A DNA stretch of 64,000 nucleotides from assembly GCA_016933575.1 (NCBI GenBank), contig JAFGAR010000005.1, forward strand, positions 1 to 64,000. Reading direction: 5' to 3'. The notes beneath the pieces were generated by a model. It searched no databases. It worked only from the letters and a program-made list of their open reading frames with translations, and was not told the DNA's origin. Origin of the DNA: Candidatus Thorarchaeota archaeon (GTDB lineage: Archaea > Asgardarchaeota > Thorarchaeia > Thorarchaeales > Thorarchaeaceae). The position numbers were made by a program, and so were the translations under genes. Every line of letters begins with the position of its first letter. The first letter of the stretch is position 1. Shown one piece after another: positions 37,519 to 47,250 of this stretch.

Positions 37519-38325
37519 TTGGGATGGCATTATCAATTGAAGCGAGCAGAGAAAGAATACGAACGGTATCAGTCTGAGTTGGATAACCGCAGAATGAAAC
37601 GTCGTAAGGATGTGGATGAATTCAAAGTAGTAGAAGGTGTCATCGATCCTCCCACCTTGAAAATTCTCTATAAACTTCTGAATCGCGGTATTATCAAGGC
37701 TCTACATGGAGCAATCAGTACAGGAAAAGAAGCAAACGTGTATAGGGGAATTGATAGTGATGATCATCCTGTTGCTGTGAAAATCTATCGGGTCAGCACA
37801 GCAGAGACTGATTTCATGTTAGAATACATCATCGGAGATCCTAGGTTCAAGAAAGTAAAACGCCAGAGTCGAGCTTTGATTCCCCAATGGGCTATGAAAG
37901 AGTTCGTTAATCTCAAACGCTATCATGGCGCAGGTATTCGCGTTCCAAGACCTATTGATATTGAACGAAATGTGTTGATCATGGAATTCATAGGCGATGT
38001 TGAACAGACTCTTCCGGCTCCTCTCCTGAAGAATGTTGAAATTCCATCCCCTGTAGACACATTCAATGAGATAATTGACATGATTGAAAGAGGATATACA
38101 AAGGCAGAGCTAGTGCATGCAGATCTCAGTGAATATAACATTCTTTGGGACAATGGTCCTGTCTTCATTGATGTTTCTCAGTCTGTTCTCCTCACCCACG
38201 GTAATGCCAAAAAGTACCTCCTCCGTGATATTCAAAACATAACTCATTTCTTCACGAAACTTGGTGTAGCAACTGAAGACCCTGAGAATATTGCCCGACA
38301 GATTATTGCAGAAGGTGTGAGCTAA
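37519..38325 (+). CDS. rio1: RIO1 serine protein kinase
   Basis: 268 residues of the RIO family, used in small-subunit maturation. The ATP-binding loop is STGKEANVY, the catalytic loop HADLSEYNIL and the metal-binding DVSQSV. The N-terminal helical segment (KRAEKEYERYQSELDNRRMKRRKD) precedes the kinase fold. The start is TTG at 37519. The gene is separated by one base from the KH-domain protein, so translation is probably coupled. Confidence 0.94.
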   Translation: MGWHYQLKRAEKEYERYQSELDNRRMKRRKDVDEFKVVEGVIDPPTLKILYKLLNRGIIKALHGAISTGKEANVYRGIDSDDHPVAVKIYRVSTAETDFMLEYIIGDPRFKKVKRQSRALIPQWAMKEFVNLKRYHGAGIRVPRPIDIERNVLIMEFIGDVEQTLPAPLLKNVEIPSPVDTFNEIIDMIERGYTKAELVHADLSEYNILWDNGPVFIDVSQSVLLTHGNAKKYLLRDIQNITHFFTKLGVATEDPENIARQIIAEGVS

Positions 38326-38326
38326 A

Positions 38327-38893
38327 TTGGCATTCAAAGATATCATTAGAGTTCCCCAAGACAGAATTGGTGTAATCGTCGGACGTAATGGTAAGGTACG
38401 AAAAAGAATAGAAGAATTGACTAATGTCAAACTCGACATAGACTCAGAAGGCATAGTGACAATCAGTAGTCCATCTGGCACAGAAGATCCTATTCTAGCA
38501 TGGAAAGCAAGAGATATTGTTCGAGCAATCGCAAGGGGCTTTAGTCCAAAGAATGCCATGACTCTCATAGATGAAGACGCAATGCTGCTTGTAATTTCAC
38601 TTCGTGATGTTGTTGGCACATCTCCTAATCAGATAAAACGGGTTGCAGGGAGAATAATTGGTGAGAATGGTAGGACCCGACGAGTGATTGAACAGGTCAC
38701 AGAGACCAAACTTGCAGTCTATGGCAGAACTATTTCTATTATTGGAATGAATCCTGGACTTGATTACGCTCGCAGAGCTATTGACATGTTAATTGCTGGA
38801 GCACCACATAGTGCTGTATATGCCAGGCTCGAGAATATGCGTCGTGACATGAACCGTCAACGAGCAGAACTGTGGGAGGAAACAGACCTCTAG
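38327..38893 (+). CDS. Dim2/Krr1-like double KH-domain protein
   Basis: 188 residues with two KH domains: VPQDRIGVIVGRNGKVRKRIEELTNVKLDI and the GRIIGENGRTRRVIEQVTETKLAV segment with GxxG loops. The archaeal Dim2 (Pno1)-like protein works in 16S rRNA maturation and stimulates aIF2-alpha/RIO functions. It starts with TTG at 38327. The adjacency to RIO1 is the common archaeal arrangement and supports the call. Confidence 0.92.
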   Translation: MAFKDIIRVPQDRIGVIVGRNGKVRKRIEELTNVKLDIDSEGIVTISSPSGTEDPILAWKARDIVRAIARGFSPKNAMTLIDEDAMLLVISLRDVVGTSPNQIKRVAGRIIGENGRTRRVIEQVTETKLAVYGRTISIIGMNPGLDYARRAIDMLIAGAPHSAVYARLENMRRDMNRQRAELWEETDL

Positions 38894-38941
38894 CTATCTG
38901 TGTAATACCCCGTCTAATATCGCAAGTTCTCGAATACACTC

Positions 38942-40468
38942 TTGAGCAACATGAACCAAAAGACACCTCTTGAAACAACGTTTGGCAGTATCTCTCCAGC
39001 TGAGTTTTTCTACAGAAACCGGCAGATGGCAGGTTTTGGCAACTCTAGTCAGGCCGTCTATTCAACAATAAGAGAACTCGTGGAGAATAGTCTAGATTCG
39101 TGTGAAGATGCAGAAAGATATCCTGACGTCCATATCAGAATCTCATGTGAAGAGTCTGACATTCTCTCAGTTCGTGTTGCTGATAATGGAACTGGTGTCC
39201 CTGCTGAATATGTACCAGAAGCTTTTGGAAAAATTCTCTTTGGCAGTAAATATCATGAACGACAAAGACGAGGCACGTTTGGACTTGGTGTGACGATGGC
39301 AGTCCTTTACGGACAAATTACTGCCAATTCTCCAGTTCTTATCCACACGAGAAGTAGAAATACAAGTGGTACGGAATATACACTCTTCATTGATGTCGAA
39401 TCAAACGAACCTCTGATAGAAGCAACCAACCTCCAAGAAAGAGAATATGAAGGAACAACGATCACACTTAGAATTCAAGGTGATTTGAAACGTGTTCAAG
39501 AGCGTATTGTTGAATATCTGCGTCTTACTGCAGTATCTACACCCCATTCAAAAATCTCACTAGATATAGATGGTTCAGAAACTATCGAATTCGGAAGATG
39601 GTCTAATGAGATTCCACCCCTTGTACTGAGTTCAAAGCCACACCCTCGAGCCGCAGATTTGGAGTTGTTACGCCGTTTCATGCAAAGAGTAGGCAACAAA
39701 CGGCTGCAAGATTTCTTAATTGATTCATTTCAGAAGGTTGGTGTGAAGACATCTACGCGCTTTTTGAGGTTCATCTCGTTCGATCCGAACCAAGAAACTA
39801 ACACATTGACGAGGGATGATTTGAGTCGAATCAGTGAAGCACTACGTAAGTATGATGACTTTGAGAGTCCAGACCCAAGAAGTCTAAGTCCTATCGGAAA
39901 GAGTCCTATCATTGATGGATTGAATTCGACATTCAACGTTTCAAATATTCACTATTCCATTCGTCCCCCCTCTGAGTGGCAAGGAAATCCATTCATTGTA
40001 GAAGGCGCAATTGTTCTCAGTGATGACTTCGCACGTTCTGAGATTCCAACTCTCTATCGTTTTGCTAATCGTGTCCCCCTTCTATACGACTCCAGTGAAG
40101 ATGTCATGACAAAGGCACTGAAACGAATTAACTGGAAACGATATACCATAGGTGCATCTTCTCCTGCTGCTCTCTTTGTTCATTTGTGTTCCACTCGAAT
40201 TCCTTACAAAGCCGCAGGAAAACAATCTATTGGTACAATCTCAGAAATCGAAAATGAGCTTCTATATCTGTTCAAAGAACTGGGTCGTAGATTCAATAAA
40301 GGGCTACGGAAAGAACAGAGATCCGTCCGTGAATCTAAGAAAATGCGTGAATTTGCTAGGACTTTCAGGAATCTCGTGAAATTTAGTGCAGATCTCGCTG
40401 ATTTTGAAGGAATCCCGAAGACTAGTCATCTAATACAACAACTATTCGAGGTCGCCTCTGATGAATGA
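38942..40468 (+). CDS. top6B: DNA topoisomerase VI subunit B
   Basis: 508 residues. The GHKL ATPase carries RELVENSLDSCED (motif N), VADNGTGVPAEYV (G1) and RGTFGLGVTMAVLYGQ (G2), followed by the H2tH and transducer domains. It forms an A2B2 enzyme that relaxes and decatenates DNA. The start is TTG 38942 or the ATG three codons in. The stop overlaps the start of top6A by 8 bases. Confidence 0.96.
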   Translation: MSNMNQKTPLETTFGSISPAEFFYRNRQMAGFGNSSQAVYSTIRELVENSLDSCEDAERYPDVHIRISCEESDILSVRVADNGTGVPAEYVPEAFGKILFGSKYHERQRRGTFGLGVTMAVLYGQITANSPVLIHTRSRNTSGTEYTLFIDVESNEPLIEATNLQEREYEGTTITLRIQGDLKRVQERIVEYLRLTAVSTPHSKISLDIDGSETIEFGRWSNEIPPLVLSSKPHPRAADLELLRRFMQRVGNKRLQDFLIDSFQKVGVKTSTRFLRFISFDPNQETNTLTRDDLSRISEALRKYDDFESPDPRSLSPIGKSPIIDGLNSTFNVSNIHYSIRPPSEWQGNPFIVEGAIVLSDDFARSEIPTLYRFANRVPLLYDSSEDVMTKALKRINWKRYTIGASSPAALFVHLCSTRIPYKAAGKQSIGTISEIENELLYLFKELGRRFNKGLRKEQRSVRESKKMREFARTFRNLVKFSADLADFEGIPKTSHLIQQLFEVASDE

Positions 40469-41513
40469 TATTGCTCAAGCAAATCGTAAACTCTGTGAAT
40501 TAGGTCACAGAATTCTCGAACCCATTCTTGATGATAAATTCCCTATCATTGAGATTCCAGATAGGAACACAAGTAATATCGAATATGAAACCAGTCGTAA
40601 TCGATTCGTGTTAGGTTCATCAGTTACTATCAGGGACTCCAGTAATATCAAACATATCAGAAGTTTTGCACAACTTGCATGGGTAGCCTCTTTTGCAAAA
40701 CGGCTTTTAGCAGCCTCACGAACAAGTTCTCTTCGTGATGTATACTATTCCAGCGAAGCCTTTGGTGTAAATTTCAAGGACCAAGCGGAATCTGATCGAA
40801 TAGTGTTGGATTTGGAGTGTATAACTGGGCTTTCCCGAGAATCCTTTGGTATATTTCCAGACGAACATTCTTCTGTCTATGGAGATGTTCAGATGAGGTA
40901 TACAGTCCCAGGGTATAGTGGCCGTGAGATTGACTTAACTATCAGTCCAGATGGACTTCCTATTGGTCCTGCACTAATGACTGCTGAACCAATCCGGACA
41001 AATGCAGAGATAATCCTAGCTGTGGAGTCTGGAGGTATGTTCTCTCGTCTTATTGAAACCAGGGCTTGGGAGCGATTCAAAGCTATATTGATTCAACTTG
41101 GTGGTCAACCACCTCGTGCAACTAGGAGTCTAATACGGACTCTGCATGATGAATTAGATCTTGCTGTGTATATATTCACTGATGGTGATCCCTGGGGAAT
41201 GCACATAGCCCGTGTTATCATGTCTGGCAGCGCAAATTCTGCTCATATTGAAGGCTTAACTACGCCAACAGCAAAATGGATTGGAGTCACTTCTCAAGAC
41301 ATCGAACACTATTCTCTCCCCTCCGAAAAGATGAGTGATTCTGACCTCAAACGGCTCGATGAGCTCTCAAGAGACCCTCGATATTCTAGTAAGGAGTGGC
41401 AAATGCATATTGATGGTTTCAGAAAACTCAGAGAAAAGGCTGAACAACAGGCATTTAGTAGATATGGAATGGATTTTGTAGTAGATACATACCTACCTGA
41501 GAAATTGGTCTAG
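40461..41513 (+). CDS. top6A: DNA topoisomerase VI subunit A (Spo11-like)
   Basis: 350 residues. The active-site tyrosine is in TSSLRDVYYSSE, the Toprim acidic residues are in ILAVESGGMFSRL and YIFTDGDPWGMHIARV. It makes the DNA double-strand break of the type IIB reaction. Its end overlaps by 4 bases the stop of the convergent transferase gene. Length and motifs are normal for archaeal Top6A. Confidence 0.96.
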   Translation: MNDIAQANRKLCELGHRILEPILDDKFPIIEIPDRNTSNIEYETSRNRFVLGSSVTIRDSSNIKHIRSFAQLAWVASFAKRLLAASRTSSLRDVYYSSEAFGVNFKDQAESDRIVLDLECITGLSRESFGIFPDEHSSVYGDVQMRYTVPGYSGREIDLTISPDGLPIGPALMTAEPIRTNAEIILAVESGGMFSRLIETRAWERFKAILIQLGGQPPRATRSLIRTLHDELDLAVYIFTDGDPWGMHIARVIMSGSANSAHIEGLTTPTAKWIGVTSQDIEHYSLPSEKMSDSDLKRLDELSRDPRYSSKEWQMHIDGFRKLREKAEQQAFSRYGMDFVVDTYLPEKLV

Positions 41514-42565
41514 ATCCAGCCAACTCCATGTGGGTATCCAATCAGTAGTAGGAGCACTGCACCATAGACTAAGATTGCTTGTAACAATAGCAAGATTTGG
41601 ACATTTCTCTTTTCTGTCATATCTTTGAAGAAATGTGGCAATATCCAATAGACTGTAAATGGACCAACCACTTCCAATGAGCCATCTTCTCTTGGTTTAG
41701 CAAACTTAACCCATTGCATTTGTTTTCGCTTTGCGTAAAATCTATAGACGATATAGAGGAGGAAATTGAGTCCAAATGGGATATACATGATTATAGCAAG
41801 CCTATCCATATTTCCAATGATAAGGGCTGCTGCCATTGTTGCGCCCATAGGTAAAGTCCCTACGTCTCCAGTCAATATCTTTGCTGGATATCTATTAAAA
41901 ATCAAGAAACCAATTGAAGCCCCTAACAGGGCTGCGGCTACGACTCCTGCCTCCATCTGTTCAGTAGTTATTGTATGACTATCAAAATAGGGTATAAGGA
42001 GAACGAATGTAACAAGTCCTGAGGCATTAATGGCACTCAGTCCAGCCTCAAGTCCATTCATCCCCGCATACATATTGGTTGAATCAATGATGAATGTCAT
42101 CATGAGGGGAACAATTAGAAGTGCATAGAATAGTCCGAAATTGATAGTCCCAATGAATGGAATTGATATTGTTGGTGTTCCTACACTCATGGCTGCCATT
42201 GGTATGGATGCAACCAATGGAAGCACGATTTTCGTTCTATTCTTGAAATCCAAGTTATCATCCAAGAGTCCAATCATCCCCGCCATTAGGATTGAAACCA
42301 AAGCGGCGAATAATCCTACCATCTCGATCTCAAGACTCTGGAAGGTTGTCAACCCAATAATAACAAGCAACGCAAAGACAATTGCAAAGAGGATGACATA
42401 TCCTCCTCCTTTTGGTATCTCAGGTCGATCTAGCTTATGAACATCAGTCCCAGTGACACCCTTTTCCTTGAGGATTTTTATCGCATTAGGTGTAAATAGC
42501 ACAACGACAATAAACGACACAATAATGGCGATTAGTATTTCCAGCAAACCTTCACACCTATTCAC
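41510..42565 (-). CDS. Alg7/AglH-like polyprenyl-phosphate GlcNAc-1-phosphate transferase
   Basis: 351 residues with about ten membrane helices, MraY/Alg7 superfamily. Diagnostic segments are KLDRPEIPKGGGYV, LLDDNLDFKNRTK (metal/substrate aspartates), NMYAGMNGLEAGLSAI and YPAKILTGDVGTLPMGAT. In Archaea such enzymes start lipid-linked oligosaccharide assembly for N-glycosylation. It is divergent from the ribophorin I-like gene across about 170 bases, which fits a shared glycosylation function. The sugar is inferred from the family. Confidence 0.88.
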   Translation of the reverse strand: MNRCEGLLEILIAIIVSFIVVVLFTPNAIKILKEKGVTGTDVHKLDRPEIPKGGGYVILFAIVFALLVIIGLTTFQSLEIEMVGLFAALVSILMAGMIGLLDDNLDFKNRTKIVLPLVASIPMAAMSVGTPTISIPFIGTINFGLFYALLIVPLMMTFIIDSTNMYAGMNGLEAGLSAINASGLVTFVLLIPYFDSHTITTEQMEAGVVAAALLGASIGFLIFNRYPAKILTGDVGTLPMGATMAAALIIGNMDRLAIIMYIPFGLNFLLYIVYRFYAKRKQMQWVKFAKPREDGSLEVVGPFTVYWILPHFFKDMTEKRNVQILLLLQAILVYGAVLLLLIGYPHGVGWI

Positions 42566-42735
42566 TCAAAACCAATCAGTACAGTTTTGACCTTTTCGGA
42601 CAGGGAGCAAGTTCGTGCATGCTTTCAACGTCCGAAATCTATTTTAACGAACCCGAAGCTCGAGCGCATCATCCATGCTCTAGTGGACCCACCACAAACA
42701 TGGAGATTTACCCCAATCAAACACGGTGATTTGCT

Positions 42736-45723
42736 TTGAGCCAAATGAACAAACGGATAGGGACAATCATACTGCTAGCTCTCGTAGTGACAAGCAGTAT
42801 TCTTGCACTGAGCCCCATCTCAGATACAACAGAAAATAACTACATGGTTCAGAAAATTGATAATGGATTTGCCTTGGCTGAGTCATCGATGAACATATCG
42901 ATTCCATATGTAGACAATCACTATGGCTCCGCAGATGGATTAATAGATCCCACAGAGTATGCTTATCATTTTACAGATCCAGTGACTGGGGTTAAATCAT
43001 ATTTTGAGCACAACGGTACAATGTTATTCGTAGGTCTTGAAGCCCTGACTCACGGTTGGATTGGGTTTGCTTGGCAGAACTATACCTCTAATTTCACAAC
43101 CGCTGGTCTGAATAACAGTGATGTTATTGTTGGATACGCTCCTGGTACAACTACTACAAATGTATGGCGCGTTATAGGCACAGATGCTGTGACTGTACAT
43201 TATGTTCTAAGTCTTAGAAATGGTACAACAATCCAAGACGGATTTGTCCCCGATGAGACCTCTGTTGATCCAATTGAGGAAGCTGGAGTCTTGCAAGCCT
43301 ATAAGGATGCAATCATCGGCATGAGAATTGGAGAAGTTCGACACTTCGTCATTCCTGCTGCTGACGCATATGATACATCTGGTCATGAGCTCTATGGACA
43401 AGACCTAATCTATGATATCACTCTGACACGCATCTACAGGTCTGGAATCACGAGGACACTTGACCCTACAGATCAGAGCCTTATTATCTACAGTGATGAA
43501 CATGGTACAAACACCTTCCAACATCTTCCTGATGCTGATCAATCCCAGATTATTCAAGCCGACGGTTCTGATAATGGAACAATAACGCAGCTTGAATATA
43601 TCATTAAACTGAACAGTACAGACCCATATGACATCCCTCTGTTCAACAATACAGATTTGACATATCCCTTCATCTTTATGTATGGCCTTACTGAAGAACT
43701 CAATGGACTTCCTGTTCAACATACATATTGGACAAATCCCGCCAAAGTTCAGATTGTACCCAACACCCCTCCTACAATGGTAGTTATTTCTCCTGAGGCT
43801 GATTCAACAATCCAATGGGTTTCTACATTGAAGCTTAATGCTACAAATGACTATGTGAGACGAGCTTTCTATCAAGTAGATAATGAAACCTGGGAAACTT
43901 TGACATACAATTTCCTTACAGATCTCTGGGAGAAGAGCGTTGATTTCTCCTTATACGATGAGGGTTTGCATGTACTAAGTTTCAATGCATCCGATACATC
44001 AAACGCAACGGGTCTTGTATCGTTTAATTTCACCATTGACCGACCATACACGCCATTGCTGGGTATGAAATTGAGAGTAACTCGAAATCTCATAACGATG
44101 CCAAACTTCGGTAGTAGAGCTGAAGATAGCTATGTTGTTACTAATAACGGGTCAGCTCCAATCAATTCAATAGACATATACCTTCCTGACGAGTATGAGT
44201 CCAATATTCTTGATTTTGTAGTAACAGATAGTAGCGGTGGTACTGAATTCCCTGCCATTAGGCTATCAAATGCAAATGGACTGGTACGCTGGAGAGTACA
44301 CTTTCCAGACCCTGTTGGATTCCAAGAATCTCTCTCATTTAAGACAATAACATACCTACACAGTTTGTTCTATCTGACGGATGAAGATACATTTGAATAC
44401 CGAATCTCTTTCATTAGATATCCGATTCTGCCATATGTACTTACCAGCGCAGAGTTCACTCTCAGTTTCGAATCAGGAGGTTCTCTAGTTCCAAACGAAC
44501 CATCTCCTAACTTGAAAGAAACAAACGTCGCACCTTATACAACATCACCATTCTCTGTATTGCTTCGATTATTCACAGAGAACATCATTGCCAGACGTAC
44601 TACTACAATCGTTGTAGATGCGTGGGGCTGGTTATCCTATGAAGAAGTAATCTCATTAGAAAATACAGGCGGTGGTGAAGTAGTTACACTTCCAATGACA
44701 CTACCTGCATACTCCGCATCAATTCGGATTTACGACGAAGTAGGTGATTTGGCTTCATCCCAGACACAGCCGGGAGTAACAACTGCTGACTATAACGAAA
44801 CACGACAGCTGGAAATAAAATTGGCAACGGATCGATTTGGACCGAATGGATTCCAGCCCTCGTTCAAATATACATTCAAGATCTCTTATGTCGTTCAAGC
44901 AAGCGCTTACCAGAGTGCAGCAACTGGTGGAAGTCTGCTCGAGTTTCCAATGGCTCTTCTAGGCGATGTCCTGATTCTTGTGCATGATATCAAAATTGTC
45001 ATGACTACATCAGTTCAAGCATTTGACATCGCAGAAGGTCACCATATAATGTACGGAGTCTTTGATACCTCCTACCTCTATGAATATACCAACGAAACAC
45101 AACGAAATCCTGCAGAACTCTATGTCGTATACCAAACCACCCTCGGAGCTGCTGCAAGACCTGCTCTGTTCTCGCTGATAATTGGAATTATCGCAGCATT
45201 GTATGTTTCATATAGAAAAGTGGAGCTACCTGAGGAGGTTGTTGGTCCTCATATCGATGACACTGATATTTATCAAAAACCAAAACAGGTTGGAGCCCCT
45301 GCAGATCTTCTATCTGAGTTTGCTAATCTTTATTCTCGAAAGACCACTCTTAACATAGATTTGGAGAAACTTGATGCCTCCAGACGAAGAGGGAAGATAA
45401 AGAAGCGCGAATATATGATGCGTGAGAGTGACCTGAAAGCACAGATCGAAGAGATTGATAAGAAACTGCCCTCAGTCAAGGAAGAACTAACGCGCTACGG
45501 AGCAAGATACCGGGATCTCATTGCACAGTTAGAGCTTCAGGATGAGCGGATAGAAGGTGCAAAAGCTGGTCTTCGTCAACTCCTCATGCGAAAGAAGAAG
45601 CAGAGGATTAGTCGAGTTGCTTTTGAAAAGTCCCGTCAAGATTACTTGAAGACAATCCAGAAAGCAACAAGTGCTACAGACAGAATTCTGCTCTCAATTC
45701 AGGAAGAAGCCGGAGAAGCCTAG
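42736..45723 (+). CDS. Ribophorin I (OST1)-like membrane protein with DOMON and FKBP-like domains
   Basis: 995 residues. After a signal/anchor segment (about 5-28) there is a DOMON-like half (about 50-148, GWIGFAWQ...NNSDVIVGYAPG), an FKBP-like domain (150-235, GMRIGEVRHFVIPAADAY), the second DOMON-like half (240-345), an Ig-like stretch (350-440) and a region like ribophorin I (445-830), including the IARRTTTIVVDAWGWLSYEE block that parallels the RVIEVSHWGNIAVEE part of human ribophorin. One membrane helix (about 808-830, SLIIGIIAALYVSY) leads to a coiled-coil cytoplasmic tail. It could be an oligosaccharyltransferase partner. The start is TTG 42736 or ATG 42745. The OST1 relation is inferred by eye. 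Confidence 0.65.
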   Translation: MSQMNKRIGTIILLALVVTSSILALSPISDTTENNYMVQKIDNGFALAESSMNISIPYVDNHYGSADGLIDPTEYAYHFTDPVTGVKSYFEHNGTMLFVGLEALTHGWIGFAWQNYTSNFTTAGLNNSDVIVGYAPGTTTTNVWRVIGTDAVTVHYVLSLRNGTTIQDGFVPDETSVDPIEEAGVLQAYKDAIIGMRIGEVRHFVIPAADAYDTSGHELYGQDLIYDITLTRIYRSGITRTLDPTDQSLIIYSDEHGTNTFQHLPDADQSQIIQADGSDNGTITQLEYIIKLNSTDPYDIPLFNNTDLTYPFIFMYGLTEELNGLPVQHTYWTNPAKVQIVPNTPPTMVVISPEADSTIQWVSTLKLNATNDYVRRAFYQVDNETWETLTYNFLTDLWEKSVDFSLYDEGLHVLSFNASDTSNATGLVSFNFTIDRPYTPLLGMKLRVTRNLITMPNFGSRAEDSYVVTNNGSAPINSIDIYLPDEYESNILDFVVTDSSGGTEFPAIRLSNANGLVRWRVHFPDPVGFQESLSFKTITYLHSLFYLTDEDTFEYRISFIRYPILPYVLTSAEFTLSFESGGSLVPNEPSPNLKETNVAPYTTSPFSVLLRLFTENIIARRTTTIVVDAWGWLSYEEVISLENTGGGEVVTLPMTLPAYSASIRIYDEVGDLASSQTQPGVTTADYNETRQLEIKLATDRFGPNGFQPSFKYTFKISYVVQASAYQSAATGGSLLEFPMALLGDVLILVHDIKIVMTTSVQAFDIAEGHHIMYGVFDTSYLYEYTNETQRNPAELYVVYQTTLGAAARPALFSLIIGIIAALYVSYRKVELPEEVVGPHIDDTDIYQKPKQVGAPADLLSEFANLYSRKTTLNIDLEKLDASRRRGKIKKREYMMRESDLKAQIEEIDKKLPSVKEELTRYGARYRDLIAQLELQDERIEGAKAGLRQLLMRKKKQRISRVAFEKSRQDYLKTIQKATSATDRILLSIQEEAGEA

Positions 45724-45759
45724 ATAGTCTACCTATCTAGACTCTCCCAGTTTGTTTTT
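45720..45759 (+). terminator. Intrinsic-type terminator after the ribophorin-like gene
   Basis: CTAGATAG and CTATCTAG form an 8-bp perfect stem with a TCTAC loop; the TAG stop codon of the gene lies inside the stem. About ten bases later comes TTTGTTTTT. This looks like a termination signal on the plus strand. Confidence 0.55.
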
Positions 45760-45819
45760 GCGAGGCAAGCTAGAAAATTCACTATTCGCAAGTCTTATCA
45801 AAACAGACGGATTTCTTCT

Positions 45820-46692
45820 ATGTCCCTAAGAGTGATAGTTATGAGTACTCCGACCATCGACCGTGAATCAATCAGAGCACGAGATCTAATACCTGATGAA
45901 TCTAAAGCCCTTGAGATGTATCAATATCTGACCGGCTCACCCAGGGTGCAATCATATCTGCGAACTGCAAATAGAATGGCTGTATCCAGATTAGGTTATA
46001 CTGACCATGGCCCGGTCCATGCAGAGGTAGCTAGTTGGAACGCACTCAAGGCATTTGCTATTATTGAAGATACTTTCAAACCGAATATTGTAGCTGAAGG
46101 TATTGGGGACCTTGATGACGCACGTCTGGTTGTTCTCGCATCTACCTATCTCCATGATATTGGTATGGTTGTGCATCGCAACGAGCATAATCAAGCAGCA
46201 ATACAGCTAGCCAGTCCAATTCTTGAATCAAAACTGCTGGATATGTATGGCGACCCTGCAAAGGCCACTGATATCCTCTCATTCATCTTTCATGGCATCT
46301 ACGCTCATGATGATGACACGCAATGTCTTACACTTGAAGCAGGAATCACTAAGATTGGTGATGGTTGCGATCTAACCAAGGGTAGGACGATTGTGCCATT
46401 TCAGCAGGGAAAGGTGGATATCCATTCAGTTTCAGCAATGGCTATCAATAGTGTAATCCTTGAGAAAGGGACTGAAAAGCCACTTCAGATTACCGTTGCA
46501 ATGGATAATCCTGCAGGAGTATTCCAGGTTCAGGCAGTACTTGAGAAGAAATTATCCACTTCAGGTCTCAAGGACCACGTTGATATTGATGTTGAAGTCA
46601 ATGGTGAGCGACTTGTACTCTCTCATGTAAAGCGTCTCTTCAGAGTACAGATGACAGAATCTGACAATGGTCTCAGTGTCAAAGAAAAATAG
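45820..46692 (+). CDS. HD-domain phosphohydrolase
   Basis: 290 residues. The metal-dependent HD fold is shown by YTDHGPVHAEVASWNALKAF, ASTYLHDIGMVVHRNEH and the later FHGIYAHDD, the H...HD...H...D order. The C-terminal part is a beta-rich domain (KPLQITVAMDNPAGVFQVQAVL). Archaeal HD proteins of this kind may act on nucleotides, but the substrate is unknown. The start is ATG 45820; an ATG seven codons in (45841) is also possible. Confidence 0.82.
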   Translation: MSLRVIVMSTPTIDRESIRARDLIPDESKALEMYQYLTGSPRVQSYLRTANRMAVSRLGYTDHGPVHAEVASWNALKAFAIIEDTFKPNIVAEGIGDLDDARLVVLASTYLHDIGMVVHRNEHNQAAIQLASPILESKLLDMYGDPAKATDILSFIFHGIYAHDDDTQCLTLEAGITKIGDGCDLTKGRTIVPFQQGKVDIHSVSAMAINSVILEKGTEKPLQITVAMDNPAGVFQVQAVLEKKLSTSGLKDHVDIDVEVNGERLVLSHVKRLFRVQMTESDNGLSVKEK

Positions 46693-46768
46693 TCCTATCT
46701 TGCCCCTTTCTAAGAATAACCCCTAGTCAGAGTGCATATATGGATGTAGAACATATAATATTGCAGGT

Positions 46769-47161
46769 ATGATAGATATTGGAGAAGAGGACACTCCTGA
46801 AGGCACTATAATTGATACTGGAAAAGAACCCTGGTTTGACGCACTAGGCAGTGTAATGTTTCTTCTCTGGGCTATTTTTGGAATCTCAACAACTACAATT
46901 TTGATTAATTCGCCATCGACTGTATTTCTAGGTTGGATTGGAGTACCATATGTAGCAAATGGATTACTATGGCTCGTCTTTCGAACAACCAACTCTCGTA
47001 TATTTCTGACAATCATTGGACTTGTAGGATCACTCTATTCAATAGCCTTCTGGGGCTATAACGAATCACTACTTGCTTACCCCATGGGTCTCTTTGCTAC
47101 GCTTCTGTTATGTACTTGTATAGGTACTCTCTGCATGCGGGGATTGACCTGGTTTGAATGA
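46769..47161 (+). CDS. Small membrane protein, four predicted helices
   Basis: 130 residues. After a polar N-terminus (IDIGEEDTPEGTIIDTGKEP) there are about four hydrophobic segments (LGSVMFLLWAIFGIS, FLGWIGVPYVANGLLWLVF, FLTIIGLVGSLYSIAFWGY, GLFATLLLCTCIGTLC). No family is recognised. It stands 76 bases after the HD gene in the same direction and ends next to the tRNA-Gln gene on the other strand. Confidence 0.65.
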   Translation: MIDIGEEDTPEGTIIDTGKEPWFDALGSVMFLLWAIFGISTTTILINSPSTVFLGWIGVPYVANGLLWLVFRTTNSRIFLTIIGLVGSLYSIAFWGYNESLLAYPMGLFATLLLCTCIGTLCMRGLTWFE

Positions 47162-47177
47162 TACAATAGAAAAGTGG

Positions 47178-47250
47178 TAGCCCCGGGAGGATTTGAACCT
47201 CCGTCAGCGAGGCCAAAACCCGCTATGCTGGACCGCTACACCACGGGGCT
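47178..47250 (-). tRNA. tRNA-Gln (UUG)
   Basis: A 73-base tRNA. The acceptor arms are AGCCCCG and CGGGGCT, the D stem GTGT/GCAT, the anticodon stem GCGGG/CTCGC with loop TTTTGGC (anticodon TTG), and the T arm GGAGG-TTCAAAT-CCTCC. The discriminator is A, and CCA is encoded (47175-47177). It has no intron. Its 5' end overlaps the stop codon of the Trm112-like gene by two bases. Confidence 0.95.

Noticed and set aside
42670-42690. GTGGACCCACCAC, resembling part of the hairpin at 53949.
   Set aside because: Only the short core is shared and it does not extend; likely chance.
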